A stretch of 64,000 bases of DNA from MPNP01 sp965215545 (GCA_965215545.1 OZ244066.1:682001-746000); one strand, 5' to 3'; shown: positions 28,013 through 36,551, counted from the stretch's first letter. Translations and numbers: made by a program. The notes: generated by a model from the sequence alone, not told the origin.

Positions 28013-28789
28013 ATGAACGACCCGCATGTCGTGCATCTTGAATACCGTATTGCCAACAAGGACCATATCGACTGGTCAGCGGCCAAAGCGGTGGTCTTCA
28101 AGGGCGATAATTTCACCGTCGAGGTCAAGGACCGGCGTGTGCTGTTCCGGTTCAGGACCCATTACGGATCGGAAGACGCAGCCAAAGCGGCGATCGACTC
28201 CTATCGGCGAAACTGGGAACTTGCGGCCGGTCTCGCGCGTGGGCCGGATGCGTTCACCCTCCGCTTTGTCCGATCAGAGATCATCGACCGCAATCCTGCT
28301 CCCAGCGACCCCCATACGCTGACAGTTTCCGGCACAATCGTCGGAGACATCAGCTTCGATCCCAACCTCGTCTTGCGCCCAGCCCGCTACCCGGAGCCGC
28401 CTGCCCCGAACATGATGAAGCGAACGCCTGACATCGACAGCATGTATCACCGCTATCTCGGCTATCGCGCTGGTAGGGAGCCCCTTCCATCGATGGCGTA
28501 TTTCTGCCTGGACATGCTGAAGGGGATGGCAAGCCAGGACGGAGAAACCGCGGCGAGGGTGTTTGGGATTTCTTCCAAGTTTCTCAAGGAGATGGGCAGG
28601 GTGAGCAGCACAATGGGTGGGAAGATGGCACGAAAGCGGAAGGGTCTCAAGCAGCCCTACGGGCCCGATGATATGAAATTCCTGGACGCCGCCATTCAAC
28701 GCATGATCCTGCGGGCCACTGAAGTTGCCCGGGATCCGGATGCCAAGCGGGACCAGATTACTCTGAACACGATCAGGTCGAGCGGTTGA
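28013..28789 (+). CDS. Hypothetical protein
   Basis: 258 residues from ATG 28013 (MNDPHVVHLEYRIANKDHID). I do not recognise it. The N-terminal half is mixed alpha/beta with VVFKGDNFTVEVKDRRVLFR, and the middle has many prolines (ARYPEPPAPN). The C-terminal third is helical and basic (KMARKRKGLKQPYGPDDMKF) and ends in an amphipathic helix FLDAAIQRMILRATEVA. No signal peptide or membrane segment is present. It stands alone between the coiled-coil genes and an IS graveyard. Coding quality is good and GC is slightly below the core genes. Confidence 0.7.
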   Translation: MNDPHVVHLEYRIANKDHIDWSAAKAVVFKGDNFTVEVKDRRVLFRFRTHYGSEDAAKAAIDSYRRNWELAAGLARGPDAFTLRFVRSEIIDRNPAPSDPHTLTVSGTIVGDISFDPNLVLRPARYPEPPAPNMMKRTPDIDSMYHRYLGYRAGREPLPSMAYFCLDMLKGMASQDGETAARVFGISSKFLKEMGRVSSTMGGKMARKRKGLKQPYGPDDMKFLDAAIQRMILRATEVARDPDAKRDQITLNTIRSSG

Positions 28790-29189
28790 ATGAGACCGGC
28801 TGCTGGTCACGCCGCGGTGAAAGGGGCTGCCCAGAGCCTCAAGACCGCCCTGCCTGCGCCCGGGCAGGGGCCGTGACGGAGATAATGCGGGCAAGGTCGG
28901 CGGTGGAAGGTGGGTCGAAGACCCGAAATTGACAACCGGTCCGGATGGGCTGCAGACTTGCCCCAAAGGAGGTGAAGGTGCTCCTGAGCAAGCCATGACA
29001 ACCCCATGCTCCCGGATGAAGGGCAGGTTGGGGGTGCAGCAGATGATCACAATGCCGGAATCGATCAGTTTTTGGCAAAGGCTCTGGCTATCCCATTCTC
29101 AATCCGCTCAAGCGGCAACGTGGACACATGCTTGCCAATCGGGACCGGATTGATGCTGCAAGAATGCCCCAAGGACCTTCCTCGGCTTC

Positions 29190-29726
29190 AAGCGCTTCCC
29201 CGGACGCGGTTTGTGCCATGTTGCAACTTGGCGCGATCACTGGCTGGCGTTGGCTGGCTGGCAAGCGGCGGCACTCAAACTCGAGGATCGGGATCGCTGG
29301 ATCGGTTGGTCCGCAGAGCAGCGATCAGAACGCCTCAAGATGGTTGCTTCCAACGCCCGTTTTCTGACCCTGGCCGATTCCGGTGCGCTCCCAAACCTTG
29401 CGTCGTGCATTCTGTCGACCATGACCCGCCGCCTCAGTGCCAATAGGCTTTCGGCCTATGGGCATGGCCTGCTCCTGGCCGAGTCGCTCTGCGATCCCGA
29501 ACAGCATTCAGGTTCGATGGACAAGGCCGCGAACTGGGAGGAGATCGGAACAAGCAAGGGGCATGCCCGTGCAAACGGGCGCTATACCTCGCGACACGGC
29601 AAGCCAAAGCACATCCTCGTCTGTCAATTGCGGCGCGATGCCAGGCGACTGCTGTCAAGGGAAGATCCAGTCCCGCCGGATATCATGCCGCCCTCTGAAG
29701 CAGATCGGGAAGCCGAAGGTTCATGA
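29190..29726 (+). pseudogene. DUF4338 (DruA-like) fragment
   Basis: The frame reads DHWLALAGWQAAAL, RDRWIGWSAEQRSERL, NARFLTLADSGALPNLASC, ANWEEIGTSKGHARANGRY. This pattern is seen in DUF4338 proteins, a family that includes DruA of the Druantia defence system and many IS-linked relatives. Only the last 150 or so residues are readable. The N-terminal half expected upstream (28790-29190) is not in any clean frame. The 3' end runs into ISKra4 debris. No DruE-like helicase is nearby. Confidence 0.65.
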
Positions 29727-30180
29727 CGCAGCCCTTGAGCGCCAGCATGGCGTTGGCACCCCTCTCCGACTAGCGGTTGCCGGGGCGCTTCAGCCGCAGC
29801 CCGAACGTCCGGCATCCGCTTTCCACGACGCCGCTTCCGACCTGGATGCCGCGCGCCCGGTATTCGTCGTAGCGCATCCGCTCCATGTTCCGCGGAAGGA
29901 CCGCACGCACCACCTTCGCGTCGCGGCCTTCCATGATGTCGGCCCTGACCTCTGCGAACCGCCGGTCCCGCGCCGCCCCGGTCGGGCAGAGCGCCTTCAC
30001 GGCGGCGGCGGACTCCAGGCAGTGGAACATGTCCAGGACGACGGTGACCTTCCGACCTCCGAAGATCGCCTCGCACGTGCCGCGTATCCATTCCGCCCCG
30101 TCCGAGACGACGACCCGTTCATCGGCGTCGTGCAGGCCCCGCCGCCGGGCCTCGCGGTCCAAGCGCGCGGCGAGGCGGCA
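29683..30180 (-). pseudogene. ISKra4-family transposase C-terminal fragment
   Basis: The minus strand reads VVVSDGAEWIRGTCEAIFGG, TVVLDMFHCLESAAAV, ERMRYDEYRARGIQVGSGVV, ESGCRTFGLRLKRPGNR, then an in-frame TAG, then SERGANAMLALKGCVMN to a TGA at 29683. This is the catalytic half of an ISKra4 transposase with a nonsense mutation and no N-terminal half. Confidence 0.8.
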
Positions 30181-30547
30181 GGGCCACAACCTGATCCTGC
30201 GGCTCGGGGACCACCGGGACGGACTCCTGCGCTTCACCCGTGACCCGACGGTTCCGGCGACCAACACTGCGGCCGAGCGGGCGCTGCGCCCCCGCAAGGT
30301 CCAACAGACGATCTCGGGCAGCTTCCGCAGCGCGGAAGGCGCTCGGCACCATGCCGTGTTGCGAACCATACTGGACACGGCCCGCAAGCAGGGCTGGACC
30401 CGGCTGGTGACGCCCGCAGTGTCACCAGAGGCGCTGATGGGCCGGATCGCCGCGATGGAATCCGCTCCGGGCCTGCAGTTCCTGGCTCAGGAACGTTACG
30501 AATTGAAAAAGGAGCGACCCGCAGGCCGCTCCTTGCGCATGTGGTGA
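30175..30547 (+). pseudogene. IS66-family transposase C-terminal fragment
   Basis: RLGDHRDGLLRFTRDPTVPA, TNTAAERALRPRKVQQTISG, FRSAEGARHHAVLRTILDTA and RKQGWTRL form the end of an IS66 transposase. It is joined head-on to the ISKra4 fragment at about 30180. The last codons run through the porin terminator, so this end has been extended after truncation. Confidence 0.85.
30506..30536 (-). terminator. Rho-independent terminator of porin gene 1
   Basis: On the minus strand the stem GGAGCGGCC / GGGTCGCTCC is followed by five T, about 25 nt after the porin stop codon. Confidence 0.75.
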
Positions 30548-30548
30548 T

Positions 30549-30562
30549 CTGACCGCGGTCAG
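30549..30562. repeat. 14-bp palindrome over the porin 1 stop codon
   Basis: CTGACCGCGGTCAG is a perfect palindrome that includes the TGA stop of porin 1. An identical palindrome covers the stop of porin 3 at 35318-35331. Confidence 0.8.
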
Positions 30563-31815
30563 AAACTCATGACCACGCCAACGCTGGCCTTGGTCTGGTC
30601 CTTGACCTTGCCGAAGCCGGCTTGCAGGGTGGCTCCACCGCCGAGCGCGTGCGTGACACCGGCACCAAAGCCCTTGTCGGTCTTGGCGACAACGCGGTTG
30701 TTGGCCGTTGTGTTGCCTGAAGCGGCAGTTGCGCCTGTCTGGTACAGCGGATTGTCATGCTTCGCCTGCGTGTAAACAGCCGTGATGGTCGTTCCATCAA
30801 TGACATCCACACTGACGCTGGCACCCAAGGCCGTGACCTTGTTGTTGACGGTCTTGGCAGGTGCTGTGTCCGTAGCCGCTACGCGCATGTCATCGTCACC
30901 TCTGTTCGTGACAGATTGCGTGTGCTTCTGCTGCGCGTAGAAGATACCACCCGAGAACATGCCGAGATCGGCACTGACAGACGCCTGGATGGCATTGCCC
31001 TGGTCAACCTGGTTGGGTTGATACCGAGGCGCAAGTTCCCCATCGGCAGTACTGTCGTAGTTTTCAAACGCCAGACCCTGCTTGCCGCTGTCGACACCGA
31101 GTCCGATTGTCACCGGACCCGCGTCAAACTTGGCGCCCACGGCCCATTCGTTCTTCTGCTTCAGTCTGGCCGCGGCAGCAGCTCTGGCATCACCTGTGAT
31201 AGCGGCTGTTCTGGCTGGAGAGCCTACGGTTGTTTCAGTCTTGGCGGCGTCGTCCTCTCCCGGTGTGACAAACCCGAAACTCACACCAACAGTGGCCACA
31301 CCGAAGTTGAGGGTGACGCCGGCATCCGCGGCGGTGTCAGCCGTGGCTTCTTCGGCAACGTTATCGACACCGATGTTGCCGTCGAATCCGACATCGGGGA
31401 GGTTCTCGGCCATATCCGAAGCGGGATCGATGGCACCGACATTGACGCTCCACATTTCACCACCGATATAGACCTCGGCATCATCCACCTTGTCGGTGTT
31501 GATCCGGGCACTGGCTCCGAAGGTCAGGCCGCCATCGGTGACGCCTTCGCCCTTGAGGACGAACTTGACGAAGTGGTTCACCTCCGAGCGGGACTCGGCG
31601 GGATCGACGCCTTTTTTGAGGACAACATCTTTATTTGCGCCATTACCTCCGACCGTCTGGGGATCCACCTTGTCAATATCCCCATGGAAGGTCAGGCCCA
31701 GCCCGGCACTGCCGGACAGGCTGATCCCGCCGGACATCATTTCATCCTGCGCCACGGCACCACTGAGGGACAAGCCCAGCATGGTGGTGGCAGTAATGAG
31801 AATTGCTCTCATCAT
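30559..31815 (-). CDS. Outer-membrane porin 1 (alphaproteobacterial type)
   Basis: 418 residues. It starts at ATG 31815, just after AGGAGAGAGG, not at the upstream frame start, because MMRAILITATTMLGLSLSGA is a clear signal peptide cut after AVA before QDEMMSGG. The body is a beta-strand barrel with charged, variable loops, a conserved ISLSGSAGLGLTFHGD first strand and the Omp-type ending SVGVVMSF with terminal Phe. It should form a trimeric diffusion channel. It is a close paralogue of porin 3, with differences concentrated in loop regions. Its 5' region is duplicated, inverted, in front of porin 2. Confidence 0.92.
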   Translation of the reverse strand: MMRAILITATTMLGLSLSGAVAQDEMMSGGISLSGSAGLGLTFHGDIDKVDPQTVGGNGANKDVVLKKGVDPAESRSEVNHFVKFVLKGEGVTDGGLTFGASARINTDKVDDAEVYIGGEMWSVNVGAIDPASDMAENLPDVGFDGNIGVDNVAEEATADTAADAGVTLNFGVATVGVSFGFVTPGEDDAAKTETTVGSPARTAAITGDARAAAAARLKQKNEWAVGAKFDAGPVTIGLGVDSGKQGLAFENYDSTADGELAPRYQPNQVDQGNAIQASVSADLGMFSGGIFYAQQKHTQSVTNRGDDDMRVAATDTAPAKTVNNKVTALGASVSVDVIDGTTITAVYTQAKHDNPLYQTGATAASGNTTANNRVVAKTDKGFGAGVTHALGGGATLQAGFGKVKDQTKASVGVVMSF

Positions 31816-31910
31816 ATTCCTCTCTCCTATGTTCTGAACATTCGTTCTTGATGAACTGTGCGGCTTGCGCTGCACGGAGGAGATCAATGGTCTGCCGACA
31901 ATGGCATTTA
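31807..31910 (-). promoter_or_regulatory. 104-bp 5' region of porin 1, left inverted repeat
   Basis: On the minus strand it runs from TAAATGCCATTGTCGG to the ATGATGAGA start. It matches the right copy (33179-33282) at 101 of 104 positions. It includes alternating GTTC/GAAC half-sites and a dyad ATGTTC-A-GAACAT just ahead of the ribosome site AGGAGAGAGG. It probably carries leader and control elements. Confidence 0.8.
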
Positions 31911-32073
31911 CCAGAAAACTGAGAGCGGCCGATTTCGAAAGAAAATCGTGTGTGAAAAATGCAACAAAAGAGGTTTGAACCTACATTCGATCCCAAGTCA
32001 TCTATTCATCGATTCTTGTGCCTTTCACCATGGCTAACGAATTCCGAAATATCGGATTTGCATTGGATGGGCA

Positions 32074-32109
32074 GGAACTGTTTGGGCTTGGTAGGGCTCA
32101 AACAGTTCC
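32074..32109. repeat. Dyad: 14-bp arms, 8-bp spacer
   Basis: The arms are GGAACTGTTTGGGC and GCTCAAACAGTTCC with spacer TTGGTAGG, only one mismatch between arms. It lies 19 nt past the recombinase stop and has no T run in the sense of that gene. The geometry fits a tyrosine-recombinase core site as well as an RNA hairpin. Confidence 0.6.
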
Positions 32110-32127
32110 AGTTGATAATTCTGCAAC

Positions 32128-32985
32128 TCAGAAATACTTCTTCACTGCACCACGCTGTGCCCTCGCACCTGCACTGTAATGTGCGACCATGCGCGCCGAG
32201 CGCCAGGCGCCGGCCAGCATGACTTCGGTGGTGGATGCACCCCGGCTTGTCAGTTCAGATGCCAGACCAACCCGTCCTGAGTGGGCGCTCAGCCCATTGA
32301 CACCTGCAGCTCTTGCTGCGCGCTTCAAACGGTTGTTGATCGTCTCGGGACAGCATCCAAAGACCGGCGTCATCATGTCGCAATCCTTGCTCCGGATATT
32401 CCGCACAGCCTGCGCGAACCCGTCCTTGAGGTAACGCACATCCCGGTGCAATCCGTCTGGATTGGATTTGCTCGTACGGACATTGATCAGCAGTCCCCCA
32501 TCACCAACCTCTTCGATGTCGCCCCATGTGAGAGATGCGACTTCCGATCGACGCATGCCCCCCATGAACAACAGGGCCACGATCGCGGCATCCTGATCCT
32601 TGGCCAGCACGATCATGCGGGAAGCGTCCATATAGTGGAGAGGTTTGGCCTGCCCTCTGCCTCGATTACTCCCCTTTAATGAGAGTATCTTCATGATTGC
32701 CCTCGTACGACTGCCAATCGGCGATTGTGTGCTTGAAGCTCTTGCCAACCAAGCCATGGCTGACAAGGAAAGTCTCAAGGTACTTGGAGCAACACCATCC
32801 TCAAACCTTGCCAAGAGGTAATCAGCGATGGTTGTATCGCTTGGCCTCCTCTTGCCGTGCCAGCGCGCCATTATGGTTAACTGGGTTCGATAAGCTCGTC
32901 GGGTATTTGCCGCCAAACTCTCAAATAACAACTCTGCCATGTCATTTGACATCCTGTCGTCATCCATGAGCGCCAATAGTTCCAT
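32128..32985 (-). CDS. Tyrosine recombinase (site-specific integrase)
   Basis: 285-residue XerC/D-size recombinase. The N-terminal SAM-like core-binding domain spans about 1-100 (SLAANTRRAYRTQLTIMARW). The catalytic domain has every active-site position: R145 in GGMRRSEVASLTW, K173 in RTSKSNPDG, H235 and R238 in SAHSGRVG, W261 in AGAWRSARM, and the nucleophile Y270 in VAHYSAG. It should cut and rejoin DNA without added energy. It lies alone between two divergent porins whose 5' regions form inverted repeats. Its distance from any phage gene suggests a dedicated DNA-rearrangement role. Confidence 0.93.
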   Translation of the reverse strand: MELLALMDDDRMSNDMAELLFESLAANTRRAYRTQLTIMARWHGKRRPSDTTIADYLLARFEDGVAPSTLRLSLSAMAWLARASSTQSPIGSRTRAIMKILSLKGSNRGRGQAKPLHYMDASRMIVLAKDQDAAIVALLFMGGMRRSEVASLTWGDIEEVGDGGLLINVRTSKSNPDGLHRDVRYLKDGFAQAVRNIRSKDCDMMTPVFGCCPETINNRLKRAARAAGVNGLSAHSGRVGLASELTSRGASTTEVMLAGAWRSARMVAHYSAGARAQRGAVKKYF

Positions 32986-33178
32986 CTTGAATTCTCCATT
33001 TTGAACTTCGGACGCTCTGCCATCCAGACAGCATACGATTTCGGCAAGATCTATCGGCCCGAGATGCTCTACTGCTCAATCATGGTTCATCTGAATGCCT
33101 CAGGTGCTGATAAGCACCATATCCGGGCTACCTGCATGCTCGTTCCAAGCCGCTCCCTGCGTAGCCAATCCTTCCCGA

Positions 33179-33282
33179 TAAATGCCATTGTCGGCAGACC
33201 ATTGCTCTCCTCCATGCGGCGCAAGCCGCACAGTTCATCAAGAACGAATGTTCAGAACATAGGAGAGAGGAATATGATGAGA
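33179..33282 (+). promoter_or_regulatory. 104-bp 5' region of porin 2, right inverted repeat
   Basis: The counterpart of 31807-31910, in opposite orientation. Only three substitutions separate the two. It ends at the second codon pair of porin 2, so the homology stops where the signal peptide sequences diverge. The 1268 bp between the repeats hold the recombinase. Confidence 0.8.
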
Positions 33283-34797
33283 ACGTTTCTCATAACCGCT
33301 GCCACACTCGGCCTGCTGGCCGGGAGTGCGGTGGCACAGGACGAGATGGCCATGGCCGACGGGCCGGCCCTGTCCCTGTCGGGCAGCGCCGGACTGGGGG
33401 CCACCTTCACCGGTGAGGTGAAGAAAGGTAACACGGTCACGAGCCAGTCCAAGACCGAGTTCAATCACTTCGCCAAGGTCACCTTCAAGGGGGCCGGTGT
33501 CACCGATGGCGGTCTGACCTTCGGCATGAAGGTGCGGGTCAATGGGGGCAACGAGGGCAAGGTCGATGATGCCGAGGTGCATATCGGGGGTGAGTCCTGG
33601 ACCCTGACTGTCGGGGACAATGATCCGGCCTCGGATCTGGCCTACTCACTGGGGGATGTCGGCTTTGACGGCAATCTCGGGGTCGATGATGTGGCCGAGA
33701 AGTTCCACAGTCAGTTCAATGACAAGGCGTACGGTGTCAAGGATGCCGCCCAGGCCCGTCTGGACCTGACCTTTGGTGTGGCCACCATCGGGGTGTCTGT
33801 CGGCCAGACGGCAGGCAAGGCCCGCGTTGAGGGCAAGGACGCGGTGCCGGCCATGTGGCAGCAGGGATTGAAGTTCAGCACTTCGGCGACGGATGATGAC
33901 ATGTCCGGAAAAGCAACATTCAATTACCGCATATTGCCAACGGCTTATTTTGTCGCTGGCAACACCCCCAATACCGGTGATCCTGCCGCTTTTTTCAACA
34001 CCATTGTGACCGACATAACCTTTACCACTGCTCCCACTGCTACCACTGCCCAAGCCTTTACGGTTCCTAATGATGCAGGGATAGGAGTTTCAGCCGCCAC
34101 CGCGGGGGGCGAAGAGCGCTATTATGCCGTGCGGACAGGAACGAACACGTACAGCCTCTACCGGTTGAACGACAATCCTGACAAGTTTCTCTTGGGCGCA
34201 GCCGCGGGTCAGTACACATACTCTGGTGTTGGCGAAGACACCGGGTCAGGCGATGACAAAAAAGCGGACACAGCCGATACCCTGATTGCATCCGGCATTC
34301 ATGATGACGACATTACTGATGGTGGTCTGGGACTTGCTCTTGACGGCAGCCCCCAGCTGAAAGCCGCCCAGGACGCCGTCACAGCCATGGCCGCCACCAA
34401 GCAGAAGACCAACTGGACGCTCGGCACCAAGTTTGACCTCGGTGTGGCCAAGCTGGGCCTCGGCATTGACAGCGAGAAAAAGCTGCAGGCCAGCGTCGGT
34501 GGCGACTTCGGCCAGTTCGGCGGCAGTCTCTTCTATGCCCAGCAGGATGTCGACATCGCTGGCAAGGAGCACAAACTCACCGGCCTCGGCGCCGAGTTCA
34601 AGGCGACTGTCCAGGAGGGCACGACCCTCAATGTCGTGGCCACGCAAGCCGACATGGACATGGCGGGTGTGGACAAGGTCAAGGGCTTTGGTGCCGGGGT
34701 CAAGCACGCGCTTGGCGGTGGGGCCACCCTGGAAGCGGGCTTTGCCCAGGTCAAGGATGTCAACAAGGCCTCGGTCGGCGTGACCATGGCCTTCTGA
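33274..34797 (+). CDS. Outer-membrane porin 2 with a large loop insertion
   Basis: 507 residues from ATG 33274 after AGGAGAGAGG. MMRTFLITAATLGLLAGSAV is the signal peptide, cut before QDEMAMAD. The barrel is conserved at the N-terminus (GLTFGMKVRVN) and the C-terminus (ASVGVTMAF). Compared with porins 1 and 3 it carries about 130 extra residues around 205-350 (GGEERYYAVRTGTNTYSLYR, then Asp-rich GVGEDTGSGDDKKADTADTL), a beta-rich segment that would sit in an external loop. The signal peptide resembles that of porin 3, while the leader matches porin 1, so the gene looks mosaic. Confidence 0.9.
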   Translation: MMRTFLITAATLGLLAGSAVAQDEMAMADGPALSLSGSAGLGATFTGEVKKGNTVTSQSKTEFNHFAKVTFKGAGVTDGGLTFGMKVRVNGGNEGKVDDAEVHIGGESWTLTVGDNDPASDLAYSLGDVGFDGNLGVDDVAEKFHSQFNDKAYGVKDAAQARLDLTFGVATIGVSVGQTAGKARVEGKDAVPAMWQQGLKFSTSATDDDMSGKATFNYRILPTAYFVAGNTPNTGDPAAFFNTIVTDITFTTAPTATTAQAFTVPNDAGIGVSAATAGGEERYYAVRTGTNTYSLYRLNDNPDKFLLGAAAGQYTYSGVGEDTGSGDDKKADTADTLIASGIHDDDITDGGLGLALDGSPQLKAAQDAVTAMAATKQKTNWTLGTKFDLGVAKLGLGIDSEKKLQASVGGDFGQFGGSLFYAQQDVDIAGKEHKLTGLGAEFKATVQEGTTLNVVATQADMDMAGVDKVKGFGAGVKHALGGGATLEAGFAQVKDVNKASVGVTMAF

Positions 34798-34824
34798 CCG
34801 ATTGCGGTAGATCCACAAATCAGG

Positions 34825-34849
34825 AAGGGGCGGCCTCGGCCGCCCTTTT
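34825..34849 (+). terminator. Rho-independent terminator of porin gene 2
   Basis: The stem GGGGCGGC / GCCGCCC with loop CTCG is followed by TTTTC, about 28 nt past the stop. Confidence 0.8.
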
Positions 34850-34873
34850 CACATCCAACCAATAAGGGATATC

Positions 34874-35089
34874 ATGATGCCGAAAACAGTGACGATTGAG
34901 CACAAGACCAAGACGAAAGTTGAGATTGAGGTCAGGGACAAGAACAACCACCTTGTCCGCGGCGTCCGCGTGTCAGCGGCGGGTGTTGCTTTGCGGGAGC
35001 CGTATAATTCATGGAGCGACACGCTTAGATATGAGGACATGACCAAGCCAAAGAAGATTGATGTTCGCAAGGACAACAACGATGAATAG
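34874..35089 (+). CDS. Small charged protein of unknown function
   Basis: 71 residues (ATG 34874 or 34877, after TAAGGGATAT). It is rich in Lys, Glu and Thr: TVTIEHKTKTKVEIEVRDKN, RGVRVSAAGVALREPYN, KPKKIDVRKD. It looks like a small beta-rich soluble protein and I do not recognise it. The stop overlaps the start of the next gene by 8 nt, so the two are translationally coupled. The pair sits between porin 2 and the silent porin 3. Confidence 0.65.
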   Translation: MMPKTVTIEHKTKTKVEIEVRDKNNHLVRGVRVSAAGVALREPYNSWSDTLRYEDMTKPKKIDVRKDNNDE

Positions 35090-35264
35090 GCCCATGGCCA
35101 TTGTTCTTAGTGGCGGCGTTGGAGCTGTCATTGGTGCGGTTCTCGGCAACAGCATCGGGATTGCCGGTGGCTTTGGCGGCATTGCAGGAACGATCCCCTG
35201 CGCAGTGATTGGATTTGTTGTGAGTGCCCTTGTGGTAGCCTTGCTGACCAAATCAAACGACTGA
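35082..35264 (+). CDS. Small glycine-rich membrane protein
   Basis: 60 residues. MNRPMAIVLSGGVGAVIGAV, LGNSIGIAGGFGGIAG, then a second hydrophobic helix VIGFVVSALVVALL. Two membrane spans with a glycine-zipper pattern resemble small pore-forming or holin-like proteins, but the similarity is only general. It is coupled to the charged protein upstream, so a toxin/immunity-type or membrane-regulator pair is conceivable (inference). Confidence 0.65.
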   Translation: MNRPMAIVLSGGVGAVIGAVLGNSIGIAGGFGGIAGTIPCAVIGFVVSALVVALLTKSND

Positions 35265-35277
35265 TTTAGGCATCGCT

Positions 35278-35305
35278 GGAAGGGCGGCTTGGAGACCGCC
35301 CTTCC
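35278..35305. terminator. Hairpin terminator between the convergent small gene and porin 3
   Basis: The arms GGAAGGGCGG and CCGCCCTTCC form a 10-bp stem. It lies 13 nt past the membrane-protein stop and 22 nt past the porin 3 stop, so it may serve both strands. Confidence 0.65.
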
Positions 35306-35317
35306 TTGTGTAATGAT

Positions 35318-35331
35318 CTGACCGCGGTCAG
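35318..35331. repeat. 14-bp palindrome over the porin 3 stop codon
   Basis: CTGACCGCGGTCAG, identical to the palindrome at the porin 1 stop, placed the same way over the TGA. It is absent from porin 2, whose stop context is TTCTGACCGATTGCGG. Confidence 0.8.
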
Positions 35332-36551
35332 AAACTCATGACCACACCAACACTGGCCCTGGTCTGGTCCTTGACCTTGCCGAAGCCCGCTTGCAGGGTG
35401 GCCCCGCCGCCGAGCGCGTGCGTGACACCAGCTCCGAAGCCCTTGTCGGTAACCGAGATCTTGCGGTTTGCCGCAGTAGCAGCAGCGTCACCCGTGATCG
35501 CTGCCCCAGTCCGGTATTTCGGATTGTCATGCTTGGCCTGCGTGTAGACAGCCGTGATGGTCGTTCCGTCAACGACATCAACGCTGACACTGGCACCCAA
35601 GGCCGTGACCTTGTTGGTTGCGGTTTTTCTGGTGTCAGCGGTGATTTCCGCGCCACTGTCCTGACGATCTTTGACAGATTGTGTGTTCTTCTGCTGCGAG
35701 TAGAAAATGCCGCCGGAGAACATGCCAAGATCAGCACTCACGGATGCCCGGATCGCGTTGCCGTAATCGACTTGGTGGGGATCGTACCTTGCGGCCTGAT
35801 CGCCGGGGGTAGCGTCACTATCTTCTTTACCCCTGATGAATTCCAAGCCAGCATTACCACTGTCCACACCAAGACCGAGTACGACCGGACCAACATCGAA
35901 CTTGGCACCCACGGCCCATTCGTTTTTCTGCTTCAGGGTGGCAGCCGAATCTTCCGCCGAAACATGGTCCCCGTCGACTCCATCAGTGCTGTTTTCTTTG
36001 TTATCGGTATCCTTTGTGGGAGTTTCAAACCCGAAGGTCACACCAACGGTGGCCACGCCGAAGTTGAGCGTGACACCGGCATCCGCCGCTGTATAGCTTG
36101 AGGCATCCTCGGCAATGTTATCGACACCGATGTTGCCATCAAAGCCGACATCAGGCAGGTTGTTGGCCATGTCTGAAGCCGGATCGATTGCGCCGACATT
36201 GACGCTCCACATCTCGCCACCGATATAGACCTCGGCATCGTCGACCTTGTCGGTGTTGATCCGGGCACTGGCCCCGAAGGTCAGACCGCCATCGGTGACG
36301 CCTTCACCCTTCAGGACGAACTTGACGAAGTGGTTCACCTCTGAGCGGGACTCAGCGGCATCGACACCATCCTTGATGATCACCGCATCATTTGCACCGC
36401 CCTCCTGTGGGGCCACCTTGTCAACATCCCCATTGAAGGTCAGCCCCAGACCAGCACTGCCGGACAGGCTGATTCCGCCAGCCATCATCTCGTCCTGGGC
36501 CACCGCAGTCCCGGCCATGAGGCCGAGGGCAGCAGCGGTTATGAGAAACGT
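35328..36551 (-). pseudogene. Porin 3: full barrel, start codon and leader missing
   Basis: The body is closely related to porin 1 (ISLSGSAGLGLTFNGD at the start, ASVGVVMSF at the end). The signal peptide TFLITAAALGLMAGTAVA is present from its third residue on and matches porin 2. Immediately upstream the in-frame codon is TGA (36552-36554). The MR start codons, ribosome site and 104-bp leader seen in porins 1 and 2 are absent. The first internal Met would leave only MAGTAVAQ, too short for export. The reading frame is otherwise open for 408 codons, as expected for a silent donor cassette or a very recent breakage. Confidence 0.85.

Noticed and set aside
29190..29726. A Druantia defence system
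   Set aside because: Only a truncated DUF4338 fragment exists. No DruE helicase or other Druantia gene is nearby, and DUF4338 relatives are often linked to IS elements.
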